This document shows positions 1-6,275 of a stretch of 9,254 nucleotides of DNA, one piece after another. The stretch is from contig JAEDFN010000056.1 in assembly GCA_016292775.1 (NCBI GenBank), forward strand, positions 1-9,254, given 5' to 3'. Origin of the DNA: Paludibacteraceae bacterium (GTDB lineage: Bacteria > Bacteroidota > Bacteroidia > Bacteroidales > Paludibacteraceae). The notes beneath the pieces are model-generated. The model made no database searches, had not been told where the DNA came from, and saw only the letters and a program-made list of their open reading frames with translations. The translations under genes and the position numbers were made by a program. Numbering within the stretch: the first letter of the stretch is position 1; each line of letters opens with the position of its first letter.

Positions 1-21
1 CATTAGAGCATAAATCTAAAT

Positions 22-297
22 CTAATTCCATGCAGCCAATAATGGAGCATTTTGTATTGTTCCCCAGATTTTAGCCACCAAAGTTTTATCGACCAACTCT
101 GTCATATTTGTTTTACAGGTAGGGAAATACTTAAACTCGGTTTCTGCGAATTCTTTATTGATTCTAACTATTTTAGAAACAATAGATAAAGAACATATGT
201 ACTCACTTTCATTTCTTTTTTGTATATTTGAAAAAGATATTTTAAAGTGCGATTTTATTTTGTAACGAAATCGAGATTTGCTGTAAATTGTGCGCTT
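22..297 (-). pseudogene. Possible gene remnant or chance open frame
   Basis: This frame stays open on the minus strand for 91 codons and ends in TAG at 22-24. Its first 14 codons or so lie antiparallel-free within the 3' end of the neighbouring secreted-protein gene, in another frame of the same strand. It has no ATG, GTG or TTG until an ATG at 103-105, which would leave only 27 residues (beginning MTELVDKTLVAKIWG and ending LLAAWN). The last 45 codons read like ordinary protein, with mixed charge and hydrophobic residues. I do not recognise the product. It could be the eroded 3' end of an old gene or simply chance in AT-rich DNA; the missing start argues against a working gene. Confidence 0.2.
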
Positions 298-1217
298 TTA
301 CCCTGTTCTACACCAATTCTGCGCATCTCTGTAATCTTGTCTTTTTCCGACATTTTGTTAGATTCTGCCTCTTTCATTTCAAATTTCCACTCGTCGCCGA
401 TTTGCTGTTTTACCAATTTGCAGAAGTCCACAGCTTGGGTGTAGCATTTTGCTTCGGTATCGATTTTAGCCAAAAATTCAGCGGCTTCGTCGGCACCTTT
501 TATGGTTTTATTAGCCACCCATACTTGGCGGGCATAAGCGAGGTTGACGTCGCCATTGTTATCAAGGTATTTTTGGTAAATTGCGAGGCCTGCACTTATT
601 GCGTCGTTGTAATATTTGCATTCGGTAGGGATTGTAACTATAAGGCTAAGAGCCTCTTTATACAATTTTTGAGATGCCAGGTTATTGGCTTGTTTTAAGA
701 TATTCGGGGTTTCTTTATCGTAATATGCAAGGATTTCTTTAGTAGCTTCGTTGAGGAAACGGGCTAAATCCGGAGTTTTAGGGTTTATTTGGCGGAGAGC
801 GTAGGTGTAGCGTTGTGCTTCGTCGCTTCCTACAGCGCGAACGTAGAATTTAGTGGTAGTTATCACCTTTTGGTTTTTGTAGTCGGCGATATACATATTT
901 ATCTCTATAATATCGTCAGAGTTCATTCCCTCTTTTTCCAATTTCGGATTGGTAACGATATTTGCCGTGATAAAGAATTGGCTTAGATAGTCGAGCGGTG
1001 CGATTTTGTTAATCATAAACACTTGGTTTATTTTGTGCTTGAGTTGCTGTACCGCGATTTTAGGCATACTTGTATCCGCCTCGTTAAATACGATTGCAAG
1101 AGGGAGAATTTTTTTTTCTATTTCAGGCATACCCACTGTTTCCGGGTGATATTCATACTTTTGTGCTTGCAAGCCAAGTGCAAAAAATACACTTATCAGT
1201 AGTAAAAATTTTTTCAT
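255..1217 (-). CDS. Secreted conserved hypothetical protein
   Basis: The product is 320 residues with no function I can name. I start it at the ATG at 1215-1217. A TTG two codons upstream (1221-1223) is open, but the ATG directly begins a standard signal peptide: MKK, a hydrophobic core, then LQA before Gln19 as the likely cleavage site. The protein is therefore probably periplasmic or attached to the envelope. The N-terminal half (about residues 45-150) has the flavour of Bacteroidota secreted proteins with an 'FFITANIV' strand followed by a segment reading YALRQINPKTPDLARFL. Residues from about 168 to 225 are helical, with a TPR-like pattern (ANNLASQKLYKEALSLI). The C-terminal 50 residues are charged. 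No lipoprotein cysteine follows the signal peptide. It has its own promoter, so it is probably a single-gene transcript. The family resemblance is from memory and not verified. Confidence 0.85.
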   Translation of the reverse strand: MKKFLLLISVFFALGLQAQKYEYHPETVGMPEIEKKILPLAIVFNEADTSMPKIAVQQLKHKINQVFMINKIAPLDYLSQFFITANIVTNPKLEKEGMNSDDIIEINMYIADYKNQKVITTTKFYVRAVGSDEAQRYTYALRQINPKTPDLARFLNEATKEILAYYDKETPNILKQANNLASQKLYKEALSLIVTIPTECKYYNDAISAGLAIYQKYLDNNGDVNLAYARQVWVANKTIKGADEAAEFLAKIDTEAKCYTQAVDFCKLVKQQIGDEWKFEMKEAESNKMSEKDKITEMRRIGVEQGKSAQFTANLDFVTK

Positions 1218-1275
1218 GATCAATGGTATTTTATGTTCAACATAAAGGTAAGTACTTATCGTTGGTTTATCTTTG

Positions 1276-1306
1276 CAAATTTATAATAAATTTTTTAAAT
1301 AGCAAA
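1276..1306 (-). promoter_or_regulatory. Bacteroidota-type promoter for the secreted hypothetical gene
   Basis: On the minus strand TTTG (1303-1306) is followed, 19 nt after the TTG triplet's last base, by TAAATTTG (1276-1283). This matches the phylum consensus TTTG-N19-TAnnTTTG recognised by the primary sigma factor of Bacteroidota. Transcription would begin near 1269, giving a leader of about 50 nt before the ATG at 1217. It is the best-formed promoter in the window, because both boxes and the spacing fit. Confidence 0.7.
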
Positions 1307-1331
1307 AAAATCACGCCTTGTATATAGGTGC
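1304..1331 (-). terminator. Weak terminator candidate after ung
   Basis: On the minus strand an imperfect stem (CACC against GGCGTG, one bulged base, about five pairs) is followed by seven consecutive T at 1304-1310. It lies 37 nt past the ung stop codon, where a terminator is expected. The stem is short, and the T run overlaps the minus-33 box of the next promoter, so it may be chance. Confidence 0.25.
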
Positions 1332-1367
1332 TTTTTGATAGTAGGTTAATGTGCATTAGGCACTCTT

Positions 1368-2150
1368 TTATTCCCAATTAATCGGAGATATATTTTTGCT
1401 TTTAAGCCATTGATTTACAGCTAAGAATTGGTTAGAACCGTAGAACGAATTATTGGCGAGTCTGCCGTAATTATTTTTAATAAACGGCACTTCCGACAGC
1501 CCTGTTTCGCCGGTGTTTTTCACTAATATTTCGCTTCCCTTCATCTTTTCGGGATTAGAGGTTTTGCCCCACGACAGCCCTGACGGGTGGGTGGATGAGA
1601 AAATAATATGTTTTGAAGTATCTATATATTGCGATAGTTTTATTGCGCTGTTACCCCAAAGCATAAAAGCTATATTGCAGTAATTATTACTTAGTTGTTT
1701 TATAATTTCGGCAGTGAATTGTTGCCAACCGAATTTCTCGTGGCTACCTGCTTTGCCCGCTTCAACGGTAAGAGTGGCGTTTAATAACAGCACCCCTTGT
1801 ACAGCCCATCTATCCAGGTTCCCCGTTGGTAGAGTGGCGATGTTGAGCTCCATTTCTATCTCTTGAAAGATATGGTTTAATGATCCCGGAATTTTAACCC
1901 CATGAGGTACGGAAAAGGCGAGACCATGTGCCTGTCCCGGTTCGTGGTAGGGGTCTTGCCCTATAATCACTACTTTTACATCTTTTGGTTTGGTGAGCTC
2001 CAATGCCCGAAAGATGTTCTCTTTTTTCGGATATATGGTGGCATTGGAATACGCATTTTCCACTTTTGCAGATAGAGTACAAAACTCTTCGCTTTCGATG
2101 CAGCGGTGTAATAGTTGTTGCCACTCGGCGGGGATTAGGTCGGTAAGCAT
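1368..2150 (-). CDS. ung: Uracil-DNA glycosylase, family 1, with an insertion
   Basis: The enzyme removes uracil from DNA by cutting the N-glycosidic bond, the first step of base excision repair, in the cytoplasm. The water-activating motif GQDPYH is at residues 64-69 (Asp66). LLLNATLTVEAGKAGSH is at 121-137, the uracil-side strand FMLWGNSA at 162-169, and the final active-site motif HPSGLS at 188-193 (His188, intercalating Leu192). The C-terminal stretch LAVNQWL...SPINWE matches the E. coli end (VLANQWL...TPIDW). The protein is 260 residues against about 229 in E. coli. Most of the excess lies between HPSGLS and SFYGSNQF: about 41 residues where E. coli has three. The usual Pro of HPSPLS is Gly191. 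All catalytic residues are present, so it is probably active. The start is the only reasonable ATG and lies just behind a minus-7 element. Confidence 0.96.
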   Translation of the reverse strand: MLTDLIPAEWQQLLHRCIESEEFCTLSAKVENAYSNATIYPKKENIFRALELTKPKDVKVVIIGQDPYHEPGQAHGLAFSVPHGVKIPGSLNHIFQEIEMELNIATLPTGNLDRWAVQGVLLLNATLTVEAGKAGSHEKFGWQQFTAEIIKQLSNNYCNIAFMLWGNSAIKLSQYIDTSKHIIFSSTHPSGLSWGKTSNPEKMKGSEILVKNTGETGLSEVPFIKNNYGRLANNSFYGSNQFLAVNQWLKSKNISPINWE

Positions 2151-2169
2151 GAGAGAATAATTTTTATTG

Positions 2170-2177
2170 CAAAAGTA
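2170..2177 (-). promoter_or_regulatory. ung promoter, minus-7 element
   Basis: TACTTTTG on the minus strand fits TAnnTTTG exactly and lies 20 nt upstream of the ung ATG. It predicts a very short leader of about 13 nt. No TTG is present at the expected minus-33 position (the region reads TTTA), so this is a half-match. Confidence 0.5.
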
Positions 2178-2279
2178 ATATTTTTATTTGATACGATAAA
2201 TTGCTTTTGGTGTAAATATAATATTTTGGCAATCAGAAGCAACAAGCTAAAATATTCGTAGAATTTCTTAGCATAAGAG

Positions 2280-2321
2280 AAAAAGAAAATGGAGGGGATT
2301 TTTCTATCAAAATCCCTCCAT
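2280..2321 (-). terminator. Intrinsic terminator of the outer-membrane receptor gene
   Basis: The arms 2289-2302 and 2309-2321 pair over 13 bp (ATGGAGGGATTTT type) with one bulged G on the left arm and a 6-nt loop. On the minus strand the hairpin is followed by a T-rich tail (TTTCTTTT). On the plus strand no T run follows, so it acts in one direction. It ends transcription about 105 nt past the receptor stop codon and separates that gene from ung. Confidence 0.8.
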
Positions 2322-2426
2322 TAGTACTAGCAAATTCGGCTTTGCCGATTACTTTTATAAATAAAAATGGATTATGTTATGAAAGATAAAATGAATGAGT
2401 TATTTTTAATAATCTAAATATTTGAG

Positions 2427-4955
2427 TTAAAATGAGTCACCCATTTCGTCATAATCAGACGACATGTTCATATTATTTTGGTTGCCATTTGTTTTACGTT
2501 TTCCTTGAGTATTTCCGAAGTTGTATGTAAGTGTAAGAGAGAAAGTTGTACCGCGAGGGATAAATTCGGAATATTGCCAGAAGTTGTCGCCATAAGTTGT
2601 ATTAGCCCAGCGGCGGGAGTTAAGAACGTCGCGAACTGATAATGCGAGGTTTAATTTCTTATTGAGGAAGCTTTTTCTAACGCCGAGGTCGATAGAGTAG
2701 CTGCCGCGACTGGTACCTTGAGCCACTACTTGCGGAGAACGGTATCCGCCGGTTAGCTGTGCCGAGAAGTTTTTCGGCATAATGAAATTAGCCATAAGAC
2801 GGATATCCCAAGAAAAATTGTCTTGAGCTTCGTAGAGTAAATCAGGAGTGCCGTCAAGGTCGGTATCGTAGTATACGTCATTCATTTTAGAGTAGTAACC
2901 GTTGACGGTAGTAGTAAGGTTTATCCATTTGCAGAGTTTGTTTTTTGACACGAGTTCGATACCGAGGGATTGTCGCTTGGAGATGTTTTCGAAAGTAGTA
3001 TACATCACATTGTCATCATCGAGGTATCGCACTCTTTCTATTACATTGTCGGAGAAACGGTAGTATAAACTGGCACTGAGTACATGTTCTTCCCATGATT
3101 TGATATAGTTAATCTCTACTGCAGAAGAGATTTCAGGGTCGAGGAGAGGGTTACCGAATTCGATATTTGTAGAGTCGCTGGTATTACGGAAAGAGTTCAG
3201 TTGTCGTCCTCTCGGGCGGTTGATACGGCGGGTGTAGTTTGCTTGTAATTCGTGGTTGTTTTTAAAGGCATAAGAGAGGAAAACGGTAGGGTACACCTCC
3301 CAATAATGTCGATTTGTGTATGTATAGTCATCGGTTTCGTTGTCACGAGTGGCTACTTTTGTGTTTGTATATTCCGTTCTAAGACCTGCCGACATGCTGA
3401 AGCCTCCGAATTTTGCGCCGTAAGTGGCATAGAAAGCTCCAATCCATTCATTGTAGTTAAAGTCGTTATACTGTTCGAGTTCCTGAGAGCCGTCGGGCAT
3501 CTCGTTCCATGTGCGGGAAGGAGATTTACGGTTATCCCATTTACCATAAAGTCCTGCCTCCAACTTCATATTAGTACCGAATTTTTGAGTATAATCCACC
3601 TTGGCCTCTGCATTGTGGTTTCTACCATCAAGGCGTTGTATTTGGTTGTACTCGGCAATGTCACCTTTTTGTACAGTTTGAGTATAGTAATAATCGCCGG
3701 AGCGTTTGTGACCGCCGTATGAGACCCCGGCACGTATTTCCGACCCCTTACTATCTATTTCATATAAATAGTCGAGACCTACATGGTATGATGGATGCAT
3801 ACCTTTTTGAGAGTTGGAGCGGTTATAGATAGTAGAGTCTAATGCTGCCCATGCTATCTGTGTGTAGTCGGTAGAATTCAACGATTTATTCATACCACCG
3901 TGGCCCATGAACGATATGCTGAGGGTATTTTTCTTGTCGAGATGGAAGTCGGCACCCATCCGTGCAAAGAGTCCGCCTCCGAATCTACTTCCTTTAGTGG
4001 TGTTGTTAAGAAAAGATATGGTGTCGAGCATGTTTGTTCCCGGAGTGAAAGAGTAGCGGTCGGTGAGACTCCTTGATGTAGAATTCATCAAACGAAATCC
4101 GATGTTGGCATAGAAGTCCACCTTCGAAGAGTTATAGTTGAAATTGGCACCCACATTACCCTCCGGCTTTCCGTAGATGTTGATATTTCCGCCCAAAGAA
4201 ACGGAGCCGTAGTATCCGGCTTTTCTATCTTTTTTAAGCACTAAGTTGATGATACCGGCGGTGCCTTCGGGATTGAATTTTGCAGATGGGTTTGTAATCA
4301 CTTCCACCGATTCAATACTTCCTGCCGGCATCTGCTCGAGTATCTGAGCGCGGTTGTCTTCGGTAAGTCCGCTCGGTTTTCCGTTAATCCATACCTCTAC
4401 GCTGCTGCTGTTTCGGAGTGATACATTGCCATCGTTATCTACCTCTACTGATGGAATATTTTGGAGCATTTCGGAGGCAGAAGCTCCACTCGCCGCCAAA
4501 TTTTGGTCTACATTAAATACTTTTTTGTCTATATCAAAGCGCATCTGACTTGCTTGACCTACTACTTCCACCTGGTCGAGAAGTTTCGCATCCTCCTTTA
4601 ATACAATCTCTTTTACGGAAACAGTGCTGTTTTTGTCGGTAACTTTGATATTTGTAACATACGATTGGTAGCCGATAAAGGATGCTTCGAGGATATATTC
4701 TCCGGGGGCTACGTTGGTAATCACATAATTACCTATAGAGTCGGTAATAGAACCTGAAAAAATTGATTTGTTGTTTTTTTGAGTGAGGGATATACTGACA
4801 AATTCCAAGTTTTCGCCTTGTTTGTCGGAAATATGACCCTTTACTATCGCTGCTATCGTGTAGTTGCTTATAGATGTCAATGCTAATAAGCATGTCAGGG
4901 TGTAAAAACGGATTATTTTATTCATTTTTATTTTTCTGTTTTTTTTCATTTGCAT
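2427..4955 (-). CDS. Outer-membrane beta-barrel receptor, TonB-dependent type
   Basis: This is an 842-residue outer-membrane protein. A signal peptide ends near Ala35 (NYTIA). A carboxypeptidase-regulatory-like beta-sandwich covers about 36-120 (VKGHISDKQGE, DSIGNYVITNVAPGEY). A plug-like domain follows at about 126-241, with ASEMLQNIPSVEVDNDG, VWINGKPS and the SIESVEVITNPSAKFNPEG stretch ending in GIINLVLKK. The rest to about 815 is barrel of the 'outer membrane protein beta-barrel' family (PF14905 type), with last strand TFSLTLTYNF. A hydrophilic, Asn-rich tail of about 28 residues ends in Phe. No SusD-like partner is adjacent, so a SusC glycan-uptake role is not supported; the ligand is unknown. 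Three in-frame ATGs exist (4955, 4949, 4925). I keep the longest as the outer boundary, but 4925 also gives a good signal peptide (MNKIIRFYTL) behind an A-rich leader and may be the true start. Confidence 0.9.
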   Translation of the reverse strand: MQMKKNRKIKMNKIIRFYTLTCLLALTSISNYTIAAIVKGHISDKQGENLEFVSISLTQKNNKSIFSGSITDSIGNYVITNVAPGEYILEASFIGYQSYVTNIKVTDKNSTVSVKEIVLKEDAKLLDQVEVVGQASQMRFDIDKKVFNVDQNLAASGASASEMLQNIPSVEVDNDGNVSLRNSSSVEVWINGKPSGLTEDNRAQILEQMPAGSIESVEVITNPSAKFNPEGTAGIINLVLKKDRKAGYYGSVSLGGNINIYGKPEGNVGANFNYNSSKVDFYANIGFRLMNSTSRSLTDRYSFTPGTNMLDTISFLNNTTKGSRFGGGLFARMGADFHLDKKNTLSISFMGHGGMNKSLNSTDYTQIAWAALDSTIYNRSNSQKGMHPSYHVGLDYLYEIDSKGSEIRAGVSYGGHKRSGDYYYTQTVQKGDIAEYNQIQRLDGRNHNAEAKVDYTQKFGTNMKLEAGLYGKWDNRKSPSRTWNEMPDGSQELEQYNDFNYNEWIGAFYATYGAKFGGFSMSAGLRTEYTNTKVATRDNETDDYTYTNRHYWEVYPTVFLSYAFKNNHELQANYTRRINRPRGRQLNSFRNTSDSTNIEFGNPLLDPEISSAVEINYIKSWEEHVLSASLYYRFSDNVIERVRYLDDDNVMYTTFENISKRQSLGIELVSKNKLCKWINLTTTVNGYYSKMNDVYYDTDLDGTPDLLYEAQDNFSWDIRLMANFIMPKNFSAQLTGGYRSPQVVAQGTSRGSYSIDLGVRKSFLNKKLNLALSVRDVLNSRRWANTTYGDNFWQYSEFIPRGTTFSLTLTYNFGNTQGKRKTNGNQNNMNMSSDYDEMGDSF

Positions 4956-5030
4956 AGACGATGAAAAATCAATTCGGTTTAATCGTATAAGCGAGATTTT
5001 TATTGTTTTTAATTACTTTTGGGTTTTTTT

Positions 5031-5170
5031 GGCTGTTAGCTGTTAGCCGTTGGCCTTTAGCCGTTAGCCATTAGCTGTTGGCTGTTGGCGGTTGGCTGTT
5101 AGCTGTTGGCCGTTGGCTGTTAGCTGTTAGCTGTTAGCTGTTAGCCGTTAGCCGTTAGCTGTTGGCGGTT
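5031..5170. repeat. Array of 20 tandem heptamers, consensus RGCYGTT
   Basis: Read on the plus strand, these 140 nt split without a gap or slip into 20 consecutive 7-mers. Seven are AGCTGTT, four GGCTGTT, four AGCCGTT, two GGCGGTT, and one each GGCCGTT, GGCCTTT and AGCCATT. Positions 2, 3, 6 and 7 (G, C, T, T) never vary. Position 1 alternates between A and G, position 4 varies among T, C and G, and position 5 departs from G twice. Units change by substitution and never in length. The array ends 6 nt before the T run of the aroQ terminator and begins 75 nt before the receptor gene. It is too short in unit and lacks spacers, so it is not CRISPR. Confidence 0.97.
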
Positions 5171-5176
5171 GGGAAG

Positions 5177-5206
5177 AAAAAAGGACTTGATTTTTTATTC
5201 AAGTCC
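5177..5206 (-). terminator. Intrinsic terminator of the topA-aroQ cluster
   Basis: GGACTTGA (5183-5190) and TCAAGTCC (5199-5206) form a perfect 8-bp stem with an 8-nt AT loop. On the minus strand it is followed at once by TTTTTT (5177-5182). It lies about 80 nt past the aroQ stop codon, which suits it to end the topA, thioredoxin and aroQ transcripts. The plus-strand side has no T run. Confidence 0.88.
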
Positions 5207-5287
5207 CTATGTATGTTAGGTTTTCTATTACTGAAATGCAATAGATAGTAATTTTTGCTAAAGGGTAGAATGTTGGTTTTGAAGTAT

Positions 5288-5713
5288 TTACTTATACTTA
5301 TTTATAAAAAAATCAACAGCCAAAGAGTAGCCTATAGTTCCGAACCCGGAGATGATACCGGCACTATGCGGGGCGATGAGGGAAACGGATCGGAAAGCTT
5401 CGCGGGCCAAGATATTTGACAAGTGTACTTCTACAACGGGAGTTTGTATCGCGGCAACGGCATCGGCTATTGATACAGAGGTGTGAGTATATCCACCTGC
5501 ATTTAGTATTATACCGTCGGCGCTGAAGCCATATTCGTGGAGCATATTGATTATTTCGCCCTCAACATTGCTCTGTAGTGACACGAATTCTACATCAGGA
5601 TATTTGGTTTTTAATCCATTGATGATATCATCGAGAGTCTCATGCCCGTAAATTTCAGGCTCTCTCGTGCCTAACAAATTCAAATTCGGTCCGTTGATGA
5701 TTACAATTTTCAT
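5288..5713 (-). CDS. aroQ: 3-dehydroquinate dehydratase, type II
   Basis: The enzyme converts 3-dehydroquinate to 3-dehydroshikimate, the third step of the shikimate pathway to aromatic amino acids, and normally works as a cytoplasmic dodecamer. At 141 residues it has the usual length. GPNLNLLGTREPEIYG (8-23) carries the lid Arg17 and the catalytic Tyr22. LNAGGYTHTS (70-79) provides Asn71 and His77. VHLSN (96-100) provides the catalytic His97, and REAFR (104-108) follows. All expected active-site residues are present. The ATG at 5711-5713 starts directly at the family's conserved MKIVIINGPN strand. It lies 50 nt downstream of the thioredoxin-like gene, on the same strand, but has its own promoter element in the gap. 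The type I enzyme (aroD) is a different fold and is excluded by length and motifs. Confidence 0.97.
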   Translation of the reverse strand: MKIVIINGPNLNLLGTREPEIYGHETLDDIINGLKTKYPDVEFVSLQSNVEGEIINMLHEYGFSADGIILNAGGYTHTSVSIADAVAAIQTPVVEVHLSNILAREAFRSVSLIAPHSAGIISGFGTIGYSLAVDFFINKYK

Positions 5714-5753
5714 TACTGATGTTATATTAATAATTGCGCAAAAATATTACTCG

Positions 5754-5761
5754 CAAAGGTA
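5754..5761 (-). promoter_or_regulatory. aroQ promoter, minus-7 element
   Basis: TACCTTTG on the minus strand matches TAnnTTTG exactly and is followed by C, as is common in this phylum. It begins 2 nt past the stop codon of the upstream thioredoxin-like gene, so the rest of the promoter overlaps that coding region. The predicted start near 5747 gives a leader of about 34 nt. No TTG is seen at the expected minus-33 position. aroQ is probably transcribed both from here and by read-through. Confidence 0.55.
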
Positions 5762-5763
5762 CA

Positions 5764-6261
5764 CTATTTCACAGCTTTTGGAGTCCAGCATTGGAGGAAG
5801 CGGAGAACTTTTTTGCGGTCGTAACTTTTGTCTTGCTCGAGGAATGCAGAGTCTTGAAGATGAATAACTTCGCCCTTTTCGTTTAGAACTATAAGTACGG
5901 GGTAGCCGAAGCGTGATGGATTGCCGAGTCGCTTCAATAGTTGCGCGTTCTGCTTTTGTATCTCTGCGGTAGTGGCATTTTTAGGGTTGTAATTTACATG
6001 AATATACACGTAATTATCATTGATAAAGTTGTTTATCTCTTCGTCTTTAGTAATAAAATCGGCAAGGCGAAGGCACCAAATACACCAATTACCTCCGAGC
6101 TGACAGATGACGTGCTTCTTCTGTTTTTTTGCCTGATTTACTGCATTTTCTATCTGTGTAAGCGGATTGATAGTTTCGTTGTAAACTTTTGTCAGTTTCG
6201 TTTGAGCTTCAACACTGAATGCGCATAAGGCGGCGATGAATAAAATCAATATCTTTTTCAT
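5764..6261 (-). CDS. Secreted thioredoxin-fold protein (WCIWC)
   Basis: This is a 165-residue protein with an N-terminal signal peptide (MKKILILFIAALCAF, cleavage after VEA19 before Gln20), so it should act in the periplasm. The thioredoxin fold carries the redox pair Cys60-Ile-Trp-Cys63 in GGNWCIWC and a cis-proline at Pro121 (GYPVLIVL). The end LRFLQCWTPKAV resembles other Bacteroidota envelope thioredoxins of the Thioredoxin_7 type. Likely roles are thiol-disulfide exchange on exported proteins or reduction of a specific partner; the partner cannot be told from here. There are two further cysteines in the mature chain, Cys53 and Cys158. The gene follows topA with a 14-nt gap and no promoter of its own that I can see, so it is probably co-transcribed with topA. 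The start is the only ATG that keeps the signal peptide. Confidence 0.88.
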   Translation of the reverse strand: MKKILILFIAALCAFSVEAQTKLTKVYNETINPLTQIENAVNQAKKQKKHVICQLGGNWCIWCLRLADFITKDEEINNFINDNYVYIHVNYNPKNATTAEIQKQNAQLLKRLGNPSRFGYPVLIVLNEKGEVIHLQDSAFLEQDKSYDRKKVLRFLQCWTPKAVK

Positions 6262-6275
6262 AATATCAATCTTTG

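Larger units (their letters stand above)
4956..5287. other. Intergenic region between aroQ and the receptor gene
   Basis: This 332-nt gap holds the aroQ terminator, the 20-copy heptamer array and about 75 nt of AT-rich DNA before the receptor start. I find no TAnnTTTG element on the minus strand in it, so the receptor promoter is not recognisable. No tRNA-like or protein-coding segment is visible. The array carries stop codons in every frame on both strands. Confidence 0.7.

Noticed and set aside
1218..1223. TTG start two codons upstream for the secreted hypothetical protein
   Set aside because: The ATG at 1215-1217 directly gives MKK plus a hydrophobic core, the standard signal-peptide start; TTG starts are rare in this phylum.
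1351..1363. Hairpin GTGC-ATTAG-GCAC just after ung as its terminator
   Set aside because: The stem is only 4 bp, and the T-rich side lies in the plus-strand direction, opposite to ung.
2336..2348. Hairpin TCGGC-TTT-GCCGA after the receptor gene
   Set aside because: The stem is 5 bp with no T run on the minus strand; the larger hairpin at 2289-2321 is a much better terminator.
3252..3722. Plus-strand open frame of 156 codons inside the receptor gene
   Set aside because: It lies fully antisense to well-supported barrel coding sequence and has no recognisable domain or promoter.
2427..4955. SusC-type glycan uptake receptor
   Set aside because: No SusD-like lipoprotein or glycoside hydrolase gene is adjacent, and the plug and barrel resemble the separate outer-membrane barrel family.
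5031..5170. CRISPR array or coding repeat
   Set aside because: The units are 7 nt with no spacers and no cas genes nearby. Stop codons arise in all frames on both strands, so it encodes no repeat protein.
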